A DNA stretch of 64,000 nucleotides. It comes from Bacteroidota bacterium. Lineage in GTDB: Bacteria > Bacteroidota > Bacteroidia > J057 > JADKCL01. The stretch spans positions 124,001-188,000 of the forward strand of contig JADKCL010000010.1 in NCBI GenBank assembly GCA_016718825.1, read 5' to 3'. The notes beneath the pieces were generated by a model. It had not been told where the DNA came from, made no database searches, and worked only from the letters and a program-made list of their open reading frames with translations. Positions 35,638-44,760 of the stretch are shown here, piece after piece (position 1 is the first letter of the stretch; the number at the start of each line of letters is the position of its first letter). The translations under genes and the position numbers were made by a program.

Positions 35638-36734
35638 TTTTCCATGTTCCGGAAAAACTGATCAAACAAGTACCGGCTGTCGTGCGGACCAGGCGAGGAT
35701 TCAGGGTGATACTGAACTGAGAATGCGTTTTTGCCTACGACTTGAATGCCTTCCAAGGTATCGTCATTGAGATTGACATGGGTGACTTCCACACGGGGAG
35801 AAGCCAAGGCTTCCTGCAAATTGACGGCAAAGCCGTGATTTTGGGAGGTCACTTCGCTCCTGCCGCTCACGAGGTTTTTGACGGGATGGTTGATGCCGCG
35901 GTGCCCGTGATGCATTTTGAATGTGCTCAAGCCCAGTGCCCTGCACAAAATTTGATGGCCGAGGCAAATACCAAATAAAGGCTTGCCGGTTTCCAGTATG
36001 TTTTGCGCCAATTCTACCGCCCAAGGCATGGAAGCAGGGTCTCCGGGGCCATTGGACAGGAAATAGCCGTCGGGCTCAAATGCGCTGATGTCGGCAAGGC
36101 TTGACTTAGCAGGAAACACCTTTATATACGCTCCGCGTGCTGCCAAGCTGCGCAGGATATTCGTCTTGATGCCGTAGTCCAAAGCGGAAATGCGGACTGG
36201 TGCCGTGGGATCTCCATAAAAATAGGCGACCTCCGTCGAAACGGTACTCGCCAATTCAAGCCCCTCCATGTCGGGGCAGGCCGCCAAACGCGCTGCCAAT
36301 TCATTGGAATCAAACACTTCCGATGAAATAATGCCGTTCATCGCGCCCTTGCTCCGGATGTGCCTGACAAGCGCCCGCGTATCCACATCCGAAATGCCGA
36401 CAATACCTTGCTGCTCAAGATAATGCTGCAAATCGCCGATGGCTTCGGTACGCGAACTGATTTGGCTGAAGCTCTTGACCACCAAGCCGGCGATTTTTAC
36501 GCCTGCGCTTTCGGCTTCGCCGGGATGCACGCCGTAGTTGCCGATGTGGGTATGGGTGGTGATCATCACCTGCCCCGTATAACTCGGGTCGGTAAAAATC
36601 TCCTGATACCCGGTCATGCCCGTATTGAAACACATTTCGCCGGTCGTGGTGCCGACTTTTCCGATGCTGTAACCCTCAAAAAAAGAGCCGTCCGAGAGCA
36701 TCAGAACGGCCTTTTTGCGATCGCTATATTTCAT
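35634..36734 (-). CDS. carA: Carbamoyl-phosphate synthase small subunit
   Basis: The protein is 366 aa. The N-terminal domain has GEMCFNTGMTGYQEIFTDPS. The class I glutaminase domain has FLSNGPGDP, the nucleophile Cys in LFGICLGHQIL, FKMHHGHRGINHPV, and the His-Glu in QYHPESSPGPHDS. It supplies ammonia from glutamine to CarB for arginine and pyrimidine synthesis. carB is not in the window. It follows the nuoE gene by 10 bases. The last residues and stop codon are taken from a heptanucleotide repeat array. Confidence 0.97.
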   Translation of the reverse strand: MKYSDRKKAVLMLSDGSFFEGYSIGKVGTTTGEMCFNTGMTGYQEIFTDPSYTGQVMITTHTHIGNYGVHPGEAESAGVKIAGLVVKSFSQISSRTEAIGDLQHYLEQQGIVGISDVDTRALVRHIRSKGAMNGIISSEVFDSNELAARLAACPDMEGLELASTVSTEVAYFYGDPTAPVRISALDYGIKTNILRSLAARGAYIKVFPAKSSLADISAFEPDGYFLSNGPGDPASMPWAVELAQNILETGKPLFGICLGHQILCRALGLSTFKMHHGHRGINHPVKNLVSGRSEVTSQNHGFAVNLQEALASPRVEVTHVNLNDDTLEGIQVVGKNAFSVQYHPESSPGPHDSRYLFDQFFRNMEK

Positions 36735-36744
36735 TTTCCGGTAC

Positions 36745-37299
36745 TCAGATCTTCGATTGGTCTTTGAGCGGGATGCTCACAAACGATGGCTGCCGGCCAT
36801 TTCTCATTCCATCAATCAATTCACGCATGCTGTCGATCGTCAGGTTGTGGACGTAATGCCGATTCGTCACCTGTGCCACCGGACCGGTGTCACAAGCGCC
36901 AAGGCACTCCGCTGCACGGAAAAAGAAATTTCCGTCCTTGCTGTAGCCGCTCGCATCGCATTCGGTGTATTCCTTTGCAAATTTCAGCACCTCGTCACCA
37001 CCCAATTCGCCACAGGCAAAACAGGTACAAACGTCCAAAACATGCTTGGGAACCGCCTGCTTGAAGTACATCGTGTAGAACGAAGCTACACCATAGACTT
37101 GGGCAAACGATAGCTGCAATGTGTCTGCAACGAGTTGAATGGCCTCTTTGGAAAGCCATCCGTACTTGTTTTGTGCCATCCACAGCACAGGCATCACTGC
37201 CGAGCGCATCGAAGGGTATTTGCCTTGATGTCCGCGAATCTCGATCAGTTCCTCTTCCGTGAACCGATAATCCTTGTTTTCGAAAACGTTTTCTGCCAA
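36745..37299 (-). CDS. nuoE: NADH-quinone oxidoreductase subunit E
   Basis: The protein is 184 aa with the thioredoxin-like [2Fe-2S] ferredoxin fold: QVYGVASFYTMYF, the first Cys pair in VCTCFACGELGG and the second in AAECLGACDTGPVAQV. It is the 24-kDa subunit of the complex I NADH module. The start is a TTG at 37299 preceded at good distance by CGGAGG; no ATG fits. Its usual partners nuoD and nuoF are not adjacent; it is followed instead by carA. Confidence 0.93.
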   Translation of the reverse strand: MAENVFENKDYRFTEEELIEIRGHQGKYPSMRSAVMPVLWMAQNKYGWLSKEAIQLVADTLQLSFAQVYGVASFYTMYFKQAVPKHVLDVCTCFACGELGGDEVLKFAKEYTECDASGYSKDGNFFFRAAECLGACDTGPVAQVTNRHYVHNLTIDSMRELIDGMRNGRQPSFVSIPLKDQSKI

Positions 37300-37501
37300 A
37301 ATGACCTCCGTTTGGGAATTTGCCCAAAATTAGAAGAAAGGGCTGTAAATGGAAAAATATATTTGTCAACGAATGCCGTGCAACTTTTCCAAAGACGGCA
37401 ACTTGGTCTTGGACAGCACTACTAAGCAACGGATCCGAATACAAAAATATTGAAAACAAGTGCAGAAACGTGGAAATCTTGGCGTTTTGGGCTGTGATAC
37501 G

Positions 37502-37535
37502 TTGGCAGGAGGTATAAAATTTTTGTTTAGCTTTG
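37502..37535 (+). promoter_or_regulatory. Candidate promoter of the lipid A operon
   Basis: TTG at 37502-37504, 23 bases and then TAGCTTTG at 37528-37535 agree with the Bacteroidota TTG-N(17-23)-TAnnTTTG promoter. The lpxD ATG follows 20 bases later. Confidence 0.45.
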
Positions 37536-37555
37536 GCGGTTCGATTTTTGGAGTA

Positions 37556-38590
37556 ATGAAGTTTAAGGTAGGAGATATTGCAACCATGATTGGTGCTCAA
37601 GTCGTCGGTGACGCTGAGCAATGGATCAGCAGTTTGGCCAAAATTGAGGAAGGCAACCCCGGGAGCCTCACTTTTCTGGCCAATCCTAAATACGAATCCT
37701 TTCTTTACACGACCCAAGCCACGGCGGTCATTGTCTCCTCGGACTTCCAAGCCAAACAGCCTGTATCAGCCACATTGCTCAAAGCCAAGGATCCTTATAT
37801 GGCCTTTGCGCAGTTGCTGCAACGATTCATGCAATTCGTGCAGAACAAATCCGGCATCGAGCAACCCTCCTTCATTGCAGAAACGGCTCAGATTGGTAAA
37901 AATGTCTATATCGGCGCCTTCGCCTACATCGGGAATGGTGCCATCATCGGGGACGGAGCCAAGATTTATCCACATACCTACGTCGGCGACTATGCTGCGG
38001 TCGGTGAAGGAAGCACCCTCTACGCCAATGTGAGTTTGTACTACGGCTGCAAGATCGGCAAGCATTGTATTGTGCATTCCGGCGCGGTGATTGGCAGCGA
38101 TGGATTCGGATTTGCCCCACAACCGGACGGGCAGTTTCAGAAAATCCCGCAGACAGGCATCGTGCGGCTCGAAGACAACGTGGAAATCGGGGCCGGATGT
38201 ACCATTGACCGGGCTACCCTGGGTGAAACGGTGATTCGCAAGGGCGCGAAGCTCGACAACCTGATCCAAGTCGCTCACAACGTCGAAATCGGCGAAAACA
38301 CCGTCATTGCTGCGCAAACGGGCATTTCCGGAAGCACCAAAATCGGCAACAACTGTATGATCGGCGGCCAAGTGGGCATCGTCGGGCATATCAAACTCGC
38401 AGACGGGACCAAAATCGGCGCACAATCGGGTGTGTCCAAAACCGTCGAAGAAAAAGGAAAAGCCCTGCGCGGCAGTCCTGCGCAAGATTATAAGCTGCAG
38501 CTCCGTTCCGAAGCTGTGTTTCGCAATTTGGATGCAATCGACAAGCGCCTGCATCAACTGGAAAAAGCAATCGCCAATCGTCAAGAATAG
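37556..38590 (+). CDS. lpxD: UDP-3-O-acylglucosamine N-acyltransferase
   Basis: The protein is 344 aa from the ATG at 37556; the frame upstream is not protein-like. The N-terminal uridine-binding domain (GSLTFLANPKYESFLY) is followed by about ten left-handed beta-helix hexapeptide turns. The catalytic His is in NLIQVAHNVEIGENT, and the conserved segment SDGFGFAPQPDG and a C-terminal helical tail are present. It adds the N-linked hydroxyacyl chain in lipid A synthesis. It opens the operon lpxD-lpxC/fabZ-lpxA-ABC. Confidence 0.96.
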   Translation: MKFKVGDIATMIGAQVVGDAEQWISSLAKIEEGNPGSLTFLANPKYESFLYTTQATAVIVSSDFQAKQPVSATLLKAKDPYMAFAQLLQRFMQFVQNKSGIEQPSFIAETAQIGKNVYIGAFAYIGNGAIIGDGAKIYPHTYVGDYAAVGEGSTLYANVSLYYGCKIGKHCIVHSGAVIGSDGFGFAPQPDGQFQKIPQTGIVRLEDNVEIGAGCTIDRATLGETVIRKGAKLDNLIQVAHNVEIGENTVIAAQTGISGSTKIGNNCMIGGQVGIVGHIKLADGTKIGAQSGVSKTVEEKGKALRGSPAQDYKLQLRSEAVFRNLDAIDKRLHQLEKAIANRQE

Positions 38591-38593
38591 GCT

Positions 38594-39988
38594 ATGTACG
38601 AAAAGCAACATACGATTCAGCAGCCCGTCTCCGTGACAGGCGTCGGCCTCCACACGGGAGAGTCCGCAACGATGACCTTCAATCCGGCACCGGAAAATCA
38701 CGGCTATATTTTCCGCCGTACCGATTTGCCGGGTACGCCGCTTGTGCCCGCAGACGTGGACAATGTCGTGGATACACAACGCGGCACGACCATCGAGGCC
38801 AATGGTGCACGGGTACATACCGTCGAGCATACGCTCGCAGCCCTCGCCGGATTGCAGATCGACAATTGCCTGATTGATTTGGATGGCCCAGAGCCGCCGA
38901 TCATGGATGGTTCGAGTGTGGTCTTTATCGAGGCTCTTATGCGCGCAGGTTTGCACGAACAGCAAGCTGACCGCGAGTTTTTTGTCGTCGACCAGCCGAT
39001 TCACTACTACGAAAGTGATCGGCAAGTCGATTTGGCAGCCTTGCCGATGGATGATTTCCGCGTCACGGTCATGATTGACTACAATTCCCCGGTCTTGGGA
39101 AGTCAACATGCCACGTTGCTCAACATTGAAAACTTCGCCGCCGAATTTGCCGATAGCCGTACGTTCTGCTTTTTGCACGAATTGGAGGCCTTGGCCAATG
39201 CAGGCTTGATCAAAGGTGGTGACATCAACAACGCCATCGTGGTCGTGGACCGCGAGGTGACACCTTCGGAACTCGAGCGTTTGGCGGTCTTGTTTGACAA
39301 GCCCAATATCGAAGTCGCTGACGAAGGTATTCTGAACAACATCGATCTCCGCCACCGCAACGAGCCCGCAAGGCATAAATTGCTGGATTTGATCGGTGAC
39401 CTTGCTCTGATCGGTGCGCCTTTGAAAGGGCAGATTCTTGCAGCTCGCCCCGGTCACAAAGCCAACGTCGAATTGGCCAAGAAGATCAAGAGCCTCCTGA
39501 AGCAGAAGAAGATTCAGAAGAAATACCAGCAAAAGGAAGCCACCGGCGTGATATTCGATGTGAATGCGATTCAGAAGATCCTGCCACACCGTTATCCCTT
39601 CCTTTTGGTCGACAAAATCACCGAGTTTTCAGAGAATGAAATCACCGGTGTCAAAAATGTAACGGTCAATGAGCCGTTTTTCCAAGGCCACTTCCCCGGA
39701 AATCCTGTGATGCCGGGTGTTTTGCAATTGGAAGCCATGGCGCAAGTCGGCGGAATCCTTTTGCTCAACAAGGTCGAGAATCCCGAAAAGGTTTGGGTCT
39801 ATTTCTTGGCCATCAACAACGCGCGCTTCAAGAAAATGGTGATCCCGGGCGATGTCATCACCTTCAAGTTGCAGTTGGACAGCTTGAAAAGGAACATCTG
39901 TAAAATGTACGGCAAGGCCTACGTCGATGGCAAACTCGTCTGTGAAGCCGAATTGGTAGCCGCAGTCGTGGACAAGGACAAAATGTGA
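38594..39988 (+). CDS. lpxC-fabZ: Bifunctional LpxC deacetylase / FabZ dehydratase
   Basis: The protein is 464 aa. Residues 1-305 are LpxC with the zinc ligands in HTVEHTLAALAG and in RHKLLDLIGDLALIG. Residues about 320-464 are FabZ with the catalytic His in ILPHRYPFLLVDKI and the catalytic Glu in GVLQLEAMAQVGG. This fusion is characteristic of Bacteroidota. LpxC deacetylates UDP-3-O-acyl-GlcNAc, committing it to lipid A; FabZ dehydrates 3-hydroxyacyl-ACP, so the fusion balances the two uses of hydroxyacyl-ACP. It starts three bases after the lpxD stop. Confidence 0.97.
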   Translation: MYEKQHTIQQPVSVTGVGLHTGESATMTFNPAPENHGYIFRRTDLPGTPLVPADVDNVVDTQRGTTIEANGARVHTVEHTLAALAGLQIDNCLIDLDGPEPPIMDGSSVVFIEALMRAGLHEQQADREFFVVDQPIHYYESDRQVDLAALPMDDFRVTVMIDYNSPVLGSQHATLLNIENFAAEFADSRTFCFLHELEALANAGLIKGGDINNAIVVVDREVTPSELERLAVLFDKPNIEVADEGILNNIDLRHRNEPARHKLLDLIGDLALIGAPLKGQILAARPGHKANVELAKKIKSLLKQKKIQKKYQQKEATGVIFDVNAIQKILPHRYPFLLVDKITEFSENEITGVKNVTVNEPFFQGHFPGNPVMPGVLQLEAMAQVGGILLLNKVENPEKVWVYFLAINNARFKKMVIPGDVITFKLQLDSLKRNICKMYGKAYVDGKLVCEAELVAAVVDKDKM

Positions 39989-39991
39989 TTT

Positions 39992-40086
39992 GAATGGAGA
40001 ATTGAGAATGGAGAATTGAAAATTTTGGTTCCATTCTCCATTCTCCATTCATCATTCTCCATTCTCCATTCATCATTCTCCATTTT
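39992..40086. repeat. Heptanucleotide (GGAGAAT/ATTCTCC) inverted repeat cluster
   Basis: The left part (about 39992-40018) carries GAATGGAGAATTGAGAATGG; the right part (about 40029-40086) carries the complementary ATTCTCC unit many times with ATTCATC variants. Together they can fold into a long imperfect hairpin between fabZ and lpxA. The frame of lpxA runs open through it but only repeats a short peptide, so the true lpxA start is downstream. Possible attenuator or mRNA stabiliser. Confidence 0.8.
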
Positions 40087-40114
40087 TAATTCGTTTGAAA
40101 AGTTGAAGTATCCG

Positions 40115-40900
40115 ATGACACATATCCACCCCGACGCCAAAATTGCAGAGGGTGTACAGATAGAACCTTTCGTGACGATCAAGGGGGATGTCGTAATTGA
40201 GGAGGGATGTTGGCTGGGTAGCAATGTCGTGATTCACGACGGCGCCCGAATCGGCAAGAATACGCGCATTTTCCCAGGCGCGGTCATTTCGAGCATCCCT
40301 CAGGATTTGAAGTTTGCCGGCGAAGTCACGACTTGTGAAATCGGGGAAAATTGCACGATCCGCGAATTTGCAACGATTAACAGGGGAACGAAAGAAAGCA
40401 ATACCACCAAGATTGGGAACAATGTTTTGGTGATGGCCTACGCCCACGTGGCGCATGACTGCGTCATCGGCAACAACGTGATCCTTGCGAATGCAGTGAA
40501 TCTCGCTGGACACGTGATCATCGACGATTTTGCGATTGTCGGTGGCATGAGCGCGATTCATCAGTTTGTTCGACTTGGGAAGCATTCTATTTTGCAAGGT
40601 GGCTCATTGGTGGGCAAGGACGTGCCTCCTTTTTGCAAAGGTGCGCACTTTCCGCTGCGTTATTCGGGGGTCAATGCACTGGGTTTGCGTCGCCGAAATT
40701 TTGATTCTGAGACGATTACAGCGATTCAGGATATCTACCGATTGCTCTTTGCATCGGGTAAAAACGTCTCGCAGGCCTTGCAATCCATCGAAGAGGAAAT
40801 TGCCCCCTCCCCGATTCGGGATGAAATCATGGAATTTGTGCGGAGTTCCAACCGCGGCATCATGAAAGGCTACAAGCCGGGAAGCGATGACGAAGCTTGA
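40115..40900 (+). CDS. lpxA: UDP-N-acetylglucosamine O-acyltransferase
   Basis: The protein is 261 aa from the ATG at 40115; the longer frame reads through the repeat cluster and is rejected. The beta-helix hexapeptides begin HIHPDAKIAEGVQIEPF. The catalytic His is in AYAHVAHDCVIGNNV, and GGMSAIHQFVRLGKHS and NALGLRRRNF are the family's product-binding parts. It performs the first step of lipid A synthesis. The 3' end overlaps the ABC ATPase start by 14 bases. Confidence 0.96.
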   Translation: MTHIHPDAKIAEGVQIEPFVTIKGDVVIEEGCWLGSNVVIHDGARIGKNTRIFPGAVISSIPQDLKFAGEVTTCEIGENCTIREFATINRGTKESNTTKIGNNVLVMAYAHVAHDCVIGNNVILANAVNLAGHVIIDDFAIVGGMSAIHQFVRLGKHSILQGGSLVGKDVPPFCKGAHFPLRYSGVNALGLRRRNFDSETITAIQDIYRLLFASGKNVSQALQSIEEEIAPSPIRDEIMEFVRSSNRGIMKGYKPGSDDEA

Positions 40901-41489
40901 GGTCTCCGGCCTAGGCAAGCGATTTTTCCGGCATTGGGTGTTTCGGAATTTGGACTTCAAGATTGACGAAGGCGAACGCGTCCTGCTCTGCGGCGACAAC
41001 GGCAGCGGCAAATCAACCCTCATGCGCATCCTTTCCGGGCAATTGACGCCCACCGAAGGGACCTTGCAATTGTTCATCGATGGCAAGGAAATCGACCCCG
41101 AATCTTATTATCAGCATCTTGCCTGGAGTGGCCCCTATATGGAGCTTTACACAGACCTAACACTCAAGGAAGCCATTGATTTGCATGCCAGTTTTCGGCC
41201 GATGTTGGCCGCGCCCAAGGAAGTCTTGAAGCTGCTGCAGTTGGAGGACCATGCCGGCAAATTGCTGAAGCATTTCAGTTCGGGCATGCTGCACCGTGTG
41301 AAAGTTGGCTTGGCGATCCTGACCAAGTCCAGGTTACTGTTGCTCGACGAAGCGACCACCAACATGGATGCCGGAAATTCGCAGCTTGTGGTGGATCTGA
41401 TGGACCGCTTTCTGGATGGTCGCATGTTGATTTATGCCAGCAACAAACCGGAGGAATTTGCGCTGTTTGAGCGGCGGGTGGAGATGTGA
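40887..41489 (+). CDS. ABC transporter ATP-binding protein
   Basis: The protein is 200 aa, short for the family. Walker A is GDNGSGKST, the signature is FSSGMLHRVKVGLA (non-canonical SSGML in place of LSGGQ) and Walker B is RLLLLDEATTNMD. The switch His is replaced by Asn (YASNKPEEF), as in CcmA-type ATPases. It has no adjacent permease. It overlaps lpxA and so is part of the lipid A operon, but its cargo is unknown. Confidence 0.85.
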   Translation: MTKLEVSGLGKRFFRHWVFRNLDFKIDEGERVLLCGDNGSGKSTLMRILSGQLTPTEGTLQLFIDGKEIDPESYYQHLAWSGPYMELYTDLTLKEAIDLHASFRPMLAAPKEVLKLLQLEDHAGKLLKHFSSGMLHRVKVGLAILTKSRLLLLDEATTNMDAGNSQLVVDLMDRFLDGRMLIYASNKPEEFALFERRVEM

Positions 41490-41622
41490 ACGGTTATAGT
41501 TTGAGTTTAAATTGGAGGAAGCAGTTCGAGATGGAATGTGGAATAGCTTGGAGAGTTTTTTCGGACGGATGGTATTTCCGAGTGAGAAGGACGGTAAGTG
41601 AGTAGTAATTGGCGCTTTTCGG

Positions 41623-41709
41623 CAGCAGGCGGGAGACTCGAACTCCCAATTCCACGATTGTGAAACAATTGCCTTCCAAGCAATTTCCTCGTCCAGCCGG
41701 ACGCTTGGT
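41623..41709 (-). tRNA. Stray tRNA-Ser (GGA)-like gene, degenerate acceptor
   Basis: The T arm (GGGAG-TTCGAGT-CTCCC), the GGA anticodon in a TTGGAAG loop, and the long variable arm all match the Ser-GGA gene at 47.4 kb. The acceptor stem, however, pairs ACCAAGC with GCCTGCT and has two mismatches, whereas the array copy pairs perfectly. It may be a decayed or pseudo-tRNA. The flanking GTTCGAGATG sequence resembles spacers in the main array, so it seems to be an outlying piece of it. Confidence 0.6.
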
Positions 41710-42354
41710 ATTTTGTCTTTGCCCCCTAATTATTGGATTTTTCAGGTTCTGGTTTTGAGGTTCAGCATATCAGAAAAAGGGACCATTAACGCTTTGAAGC
41801 AACGTTCTTGATATATCACAGCAAACACTTGGAATCCGAGCCTGATCACAATCATGACCAATGCTTGAAGCATGTGAGTAGCTTTAAAAAGCAGCGGATT
41901 CGCCCGTAATTTGCCTTTGGAGTCGCTTTCAGGTATCCTTTGACGCTGGCAATAGGTAGAAGCAAAAAAGTAAACCAAAAGCTATCATTCCTGCAAATTT
42001 CCTTGTAGCTTAGATTGTAGATGGATTGAACGGAGGCGTCAATGCTCAAATGGGGCAAAAAATGACCAAAGATAGCTAGCAGAGGGTTGCAGGGAAGCAG
42101 AGCAGTGGCAATAGATAGGTTGCGGAGGGGCAGGTGGTGGGATCGAGAAGTGTGGCTTGGCCTTCGCGTGTGGAGATGAAGGCATGGGATTTGATGTCTT
42201 TTTTGGTACTACGGGGTTTGGGTTGTGGATAGCGCTTTTTGTTGACAATGTAAATCGATGGTATGGTTAGGTTGAAGAATTGTGGAATGGCTGATTTGGG
42301 CATGGGGAAGTTGGCTTCTCTTGGAGGTTGTCTGCCCATTGGGGAGAAAGGAGT
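41710..42354. other. Gene-poor AT-rich stretch at island edge
   Basis: No reading frame of convincing coding character was found here. Short frames on the minus strand (42.0-42.3 kb) have no start context or recognisable protein features. The base composition is more AT-rich than in the lipid A operon to the left. It looks like a degraded junction between the stray tRNA and the cassette island. Confidence 0.4.
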
Positions 42355-43266
42355 ATGGAAATGACTTGGATGCGTTCGCTAACTCTCCTTGTATTTGAGA
42401 GCATATTTTTGCTCGGACTAGGTCAATCGCCCGAACAGTATCTAGGAGTTCGCAATCGTGAAGGAAAAAGTATTAACGATGCAATTGTTACAATCAATGG
42501 AAAGAAAGCCATTCCTAAGCAATTAGGAATGACTGTTTTATACAGATGTCCTGATGTGAAACCACCATACGATGTAGAAATCAGGCATAAAGACTACCAT
42601 ACATTGCATTATGAAGGCCTTCCTAACTTGGAAATTGGAACTTATCTCTTACGTGATGGGGAAGATTCTGTATATATGGAGAATGGCTGGCGTCCATGTT
42701 TGCCCACTCCCGGGCAAATTCTAGTGGTTGGGAAGGAAAGTGATAGCTTGGGTAATGGCTTGGATCGTCAGGTGGTGCGAGAATCCATGCATCGAATGAT
42801 TGCAAGCCATGGCTATGAAATTATTCGTGAGCAAAAACACTATAATCTCGATTGTCCTGGACCCTCAAAAGAGAATTGTTATTTGGTCAAGCCAGCTGCA
42901 GATACGTTGTCTAAAATCGTCGCAACAGAAATCGAGCGATTCGCAATGGAGCCAATTGTTTCTTTTGCAGGACCTGTGATTCTCTTTCAGGAGAATGGGG
43001 ACGCACTTTCACTTAGGCCTTGGTTGGAAGTTTATGTTGCTGGAAGGATTGGGGGATGGATCATAAGTTTTCAACAAGTGGAAAGCGCAATGGCTGGTTT
43101 AGGTTTTGCTTTTCGTTATAGAACGAATAGCCATGTGGATATAGATCATTTTGAAGTACAAATCCATTCAGGAAGCTTGGATGACTATAACCAGCAAATT
43201 CGCAGTCTCCTTCATATTCGTGGTGTATACAAGATTCACCTTTGGGATTATCGTTTTACGTATTAA
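42355..43266 (+). CDS. Secreted island protein, related to C-terminal half of next gene
   Basis: The protein is 303 aa from the ATG at 42355, preceded by AAAGGAG. It has a short signal peptide (LTLLVFESIFLLGLGQ). Residues about 25-110 form a carboxypeptidase-regulatory-like beta-sandwich (NREGKSINDAIVTINGKKAI, VEIRHKDYHTLHYEGLP). The remainder has two unknown modules with FAMEPIVSFAGPVILF, which aligns with LRASPLVRMAGPLLC in the next gene. It thus corresponds to the C-terminal half of its neighbour without the CCG domain. The family is not recognised. Confidence 0.7.
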   Translation: MEMTWMRSLTLLVFESIFLLGLGQSPEQYLGVRNREGKSINDAIVTINGKKAIPKQLGMTVLYRCPDVKPPYDVEIRHKDYHTLHYEGLPNLEIGTYLLRDGEDSVYMENGWRPCLPTPGQILVVGKESDSLGNGLDRQVVRESMHRMIASHGYEIIREQKHYNLDCPGPSKENCYLVKPAADTLSKIVATEIERFAMEPIVSFAGPVILFQENGDALSLRPWLEVYVAGRIGGWIISFQQVESAMAGLGFAFRYRTNSHVDIDHFEVQIHSGSLDDYNQQIRSLLHIRGVYKIHLWDYRFTY

Positions 43267-43330
43267 TTTCCATGATTTGGAAAACTTCAGATATTTCATT
43301 GAGGATGGAACACATTAAACCCTGATGCTG

Positions 43331-44725
43331 ATGAAAACTACAGGAAGATCAGTGGCTATTATTTTACTTATCATTTTTGGAGGACTATTTGTAAAAGTGT
43401 ACTCCCAAATGTGTTGTGGAGCTTTTGCAGTGAGTGTCATCAAATCTCCTGACGCAATATTCCTGGATAGTGACTCGATCCATGCGACTTGTACTATGAC
43501 AAGCATCCATTCAGGAGCAACAATGCTAGCACAAGCGATGGAATACCGAGACGGGTATTTTGCAATTGGTATGTGGCCTAGTGCGGAAATTCTAATAACG
43601 ATTGAAATCGATCAAAAGCAAATGAGGTTGCGCCTAAGAAATCCTCCAGGATACGACACTCGAAGCTTTGCAATAAAAGATTTACAATTCCGGGAAGGTG
43701 ATTTCCAAGTCGATGAAGCAAGGCTAAAAACATGGTTGAAGTGGAATGATAAGTTAGAGAACGAAGGAATGTTCAAGGGTTTTCGTTTGATCCCCATTGA
43801 ATTTGTTAAACCATTGCAAAAAGAAAACTCAGGAATCGCGATCGTTCCCATCTACCTCTTAGATAGTAGGAACGGTGTTGTCAAAGATGCGACAGTAAAA
43901 GTGAATGGGGAATATGCATCGTATTCAGATTTGACAAAGACTTATGTCGCAATCCTTAGTGAGGAAACGAAGATAGACTTGGTAATCACGCATCCCTTAT
44001 TTGACACGTTGCGAATGTACCAGTTGGATGGCGTGCCTCAACAGATTTATATGTTGGAAAGCAACGATCCTTATTGCTATGACGAAAACTTCAAATTTCC
44101 TTGCATGGACAACGACAATTTCCTTCTGCTGGAACCCAATGTGCCATCGTTGGATACAGTGATGGGAGAAGTCTATTTTCAAGATGTAGCGGAATTGTTG
44201 TCACCGCTATTGAAATCGCTGGGCCTAGTAGTGGTGTATCAATATGACCTCAGGGTTGCGCGAAAGTCAGACTATACAGAGGAATTTGTTTTTGTCAAGG
44301 ACACAGCTCCAAATACCCAGTCTACCCTATCTCCATTTCGTCGGTACATTGTCTTGGGAAGGGACCAAGGAGGCTCATTTGGCAACGGCGATTGCCAAGA
44401 GCTGGCAAAGTTGAGGGCATCGCCCCTGGTGCGGATGGCTGGACCTTTGCTTTGCCGAAATACAGATTATGATTATCCCGGAATGTACACAGGGGATCTA
44501 TTTGTTGAGTTTCGCAAAGACACTGAAGCGCCAGAGATCCAACTCCTTCTTCAAAAGCATGGGTTGGAAATCCGAAGTCGAGGAGATGTTGGAGAACGAT
44601 GGATTCTTCGCGCAGACGGCAAGACGCGCATTGGAATCAATCAGCTATTGGAAGAACTGGGTGCTGAAAAGTGCATCCAGAAAGTTGCTCCCTCGGTAAT
44701 CCTATTTACTCAACTATCCCATTAG
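43331..44725 (+). CDS. Two-module secreted CCG protein of the island
   Basis: The protein is 464 aa. The ATG at 43331 is preferred over 43325 because it aligns with the starts of the downstream copies after the shared leader CCCTGAT. The signal peptide ends VKVYSQ, followed at once by MCCGAFAV. Residues about 30-165 are the same domain as the three following half-length proteins (YFAIGMWPSAEILITIEI, SFAIKDLQFREGDFQVDEA, GFRLIPIEFVKPLQK). Residues about 170-464 are homologous to the preceding gene, starting with a regulatory-like beta-sandwich (DATVKVNGEYASYSD). It looks like the ancestral full-length form or a fusion. The function is unknown; the CC pair directly after the signal peptide is notable. 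Confidence 0.72.
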   Translation: MKTTGRSVAIILLIIFGGLFVKVYSQMCCGAFAVSVIKSPDAIFLDSDSIHATCTMTSIHSGATMLAQAMEYRDGYFAIGMWPSAEILITIEIDQKQMRLRLRNPPGYDTRSFAIKDLQFREGDFQVDEARLKTWLKWNDKLENEGMFKGFRLIPIEFVKPLQKENSGIAIVPIYLLDSRNGVVKDATVKVNGEYASYSDLTKTYVAILSEETKIDLVITHPLFDTLRMYQLDGVPQQIYMLESNDPYCYDENFKFPCMDNDNFLLLEPNVPSLDTVMGEVYFQDVAELLSPLLKSLGLVVVYQYDLRVARKSDYTEEFVFVKDTAPNTQSTLSPFRRYIVLGRDQGGSFGNGDCQELAKLRASPLVRMAGPLLCRNTDYDYPGMYTGDLFVEFRKDTEAPEIQLLLQKHGLEIRSRGDVGERWILRADGKTRIGINQLLEELGAEKCIQKVAPSVILFTQLSH

Positions 44726-44760
44726 AAATCATCTTGGACGGAAATAAACCCTGATATGTA

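Noticed and set aside
35532..35770. Frame with start MAKSKSLVINALNKKPTRKS before the carA repeat.
   Set aside because: It continues straight into the heptad array and the antisense of carA; no stop or homology supports a gene.
37766..39589. 607-codon minus-strand frame.
   Set aside because: It is antisense to lpxD and lpxC-fabZ, which are unmistakable; the frame is a by-product of their codon usage.
40016..40114. N-terminal extension of lpxA.
   Set aside because: It reads the heptad repeat as repeated FSILHSS; the conserved start is at 40115.
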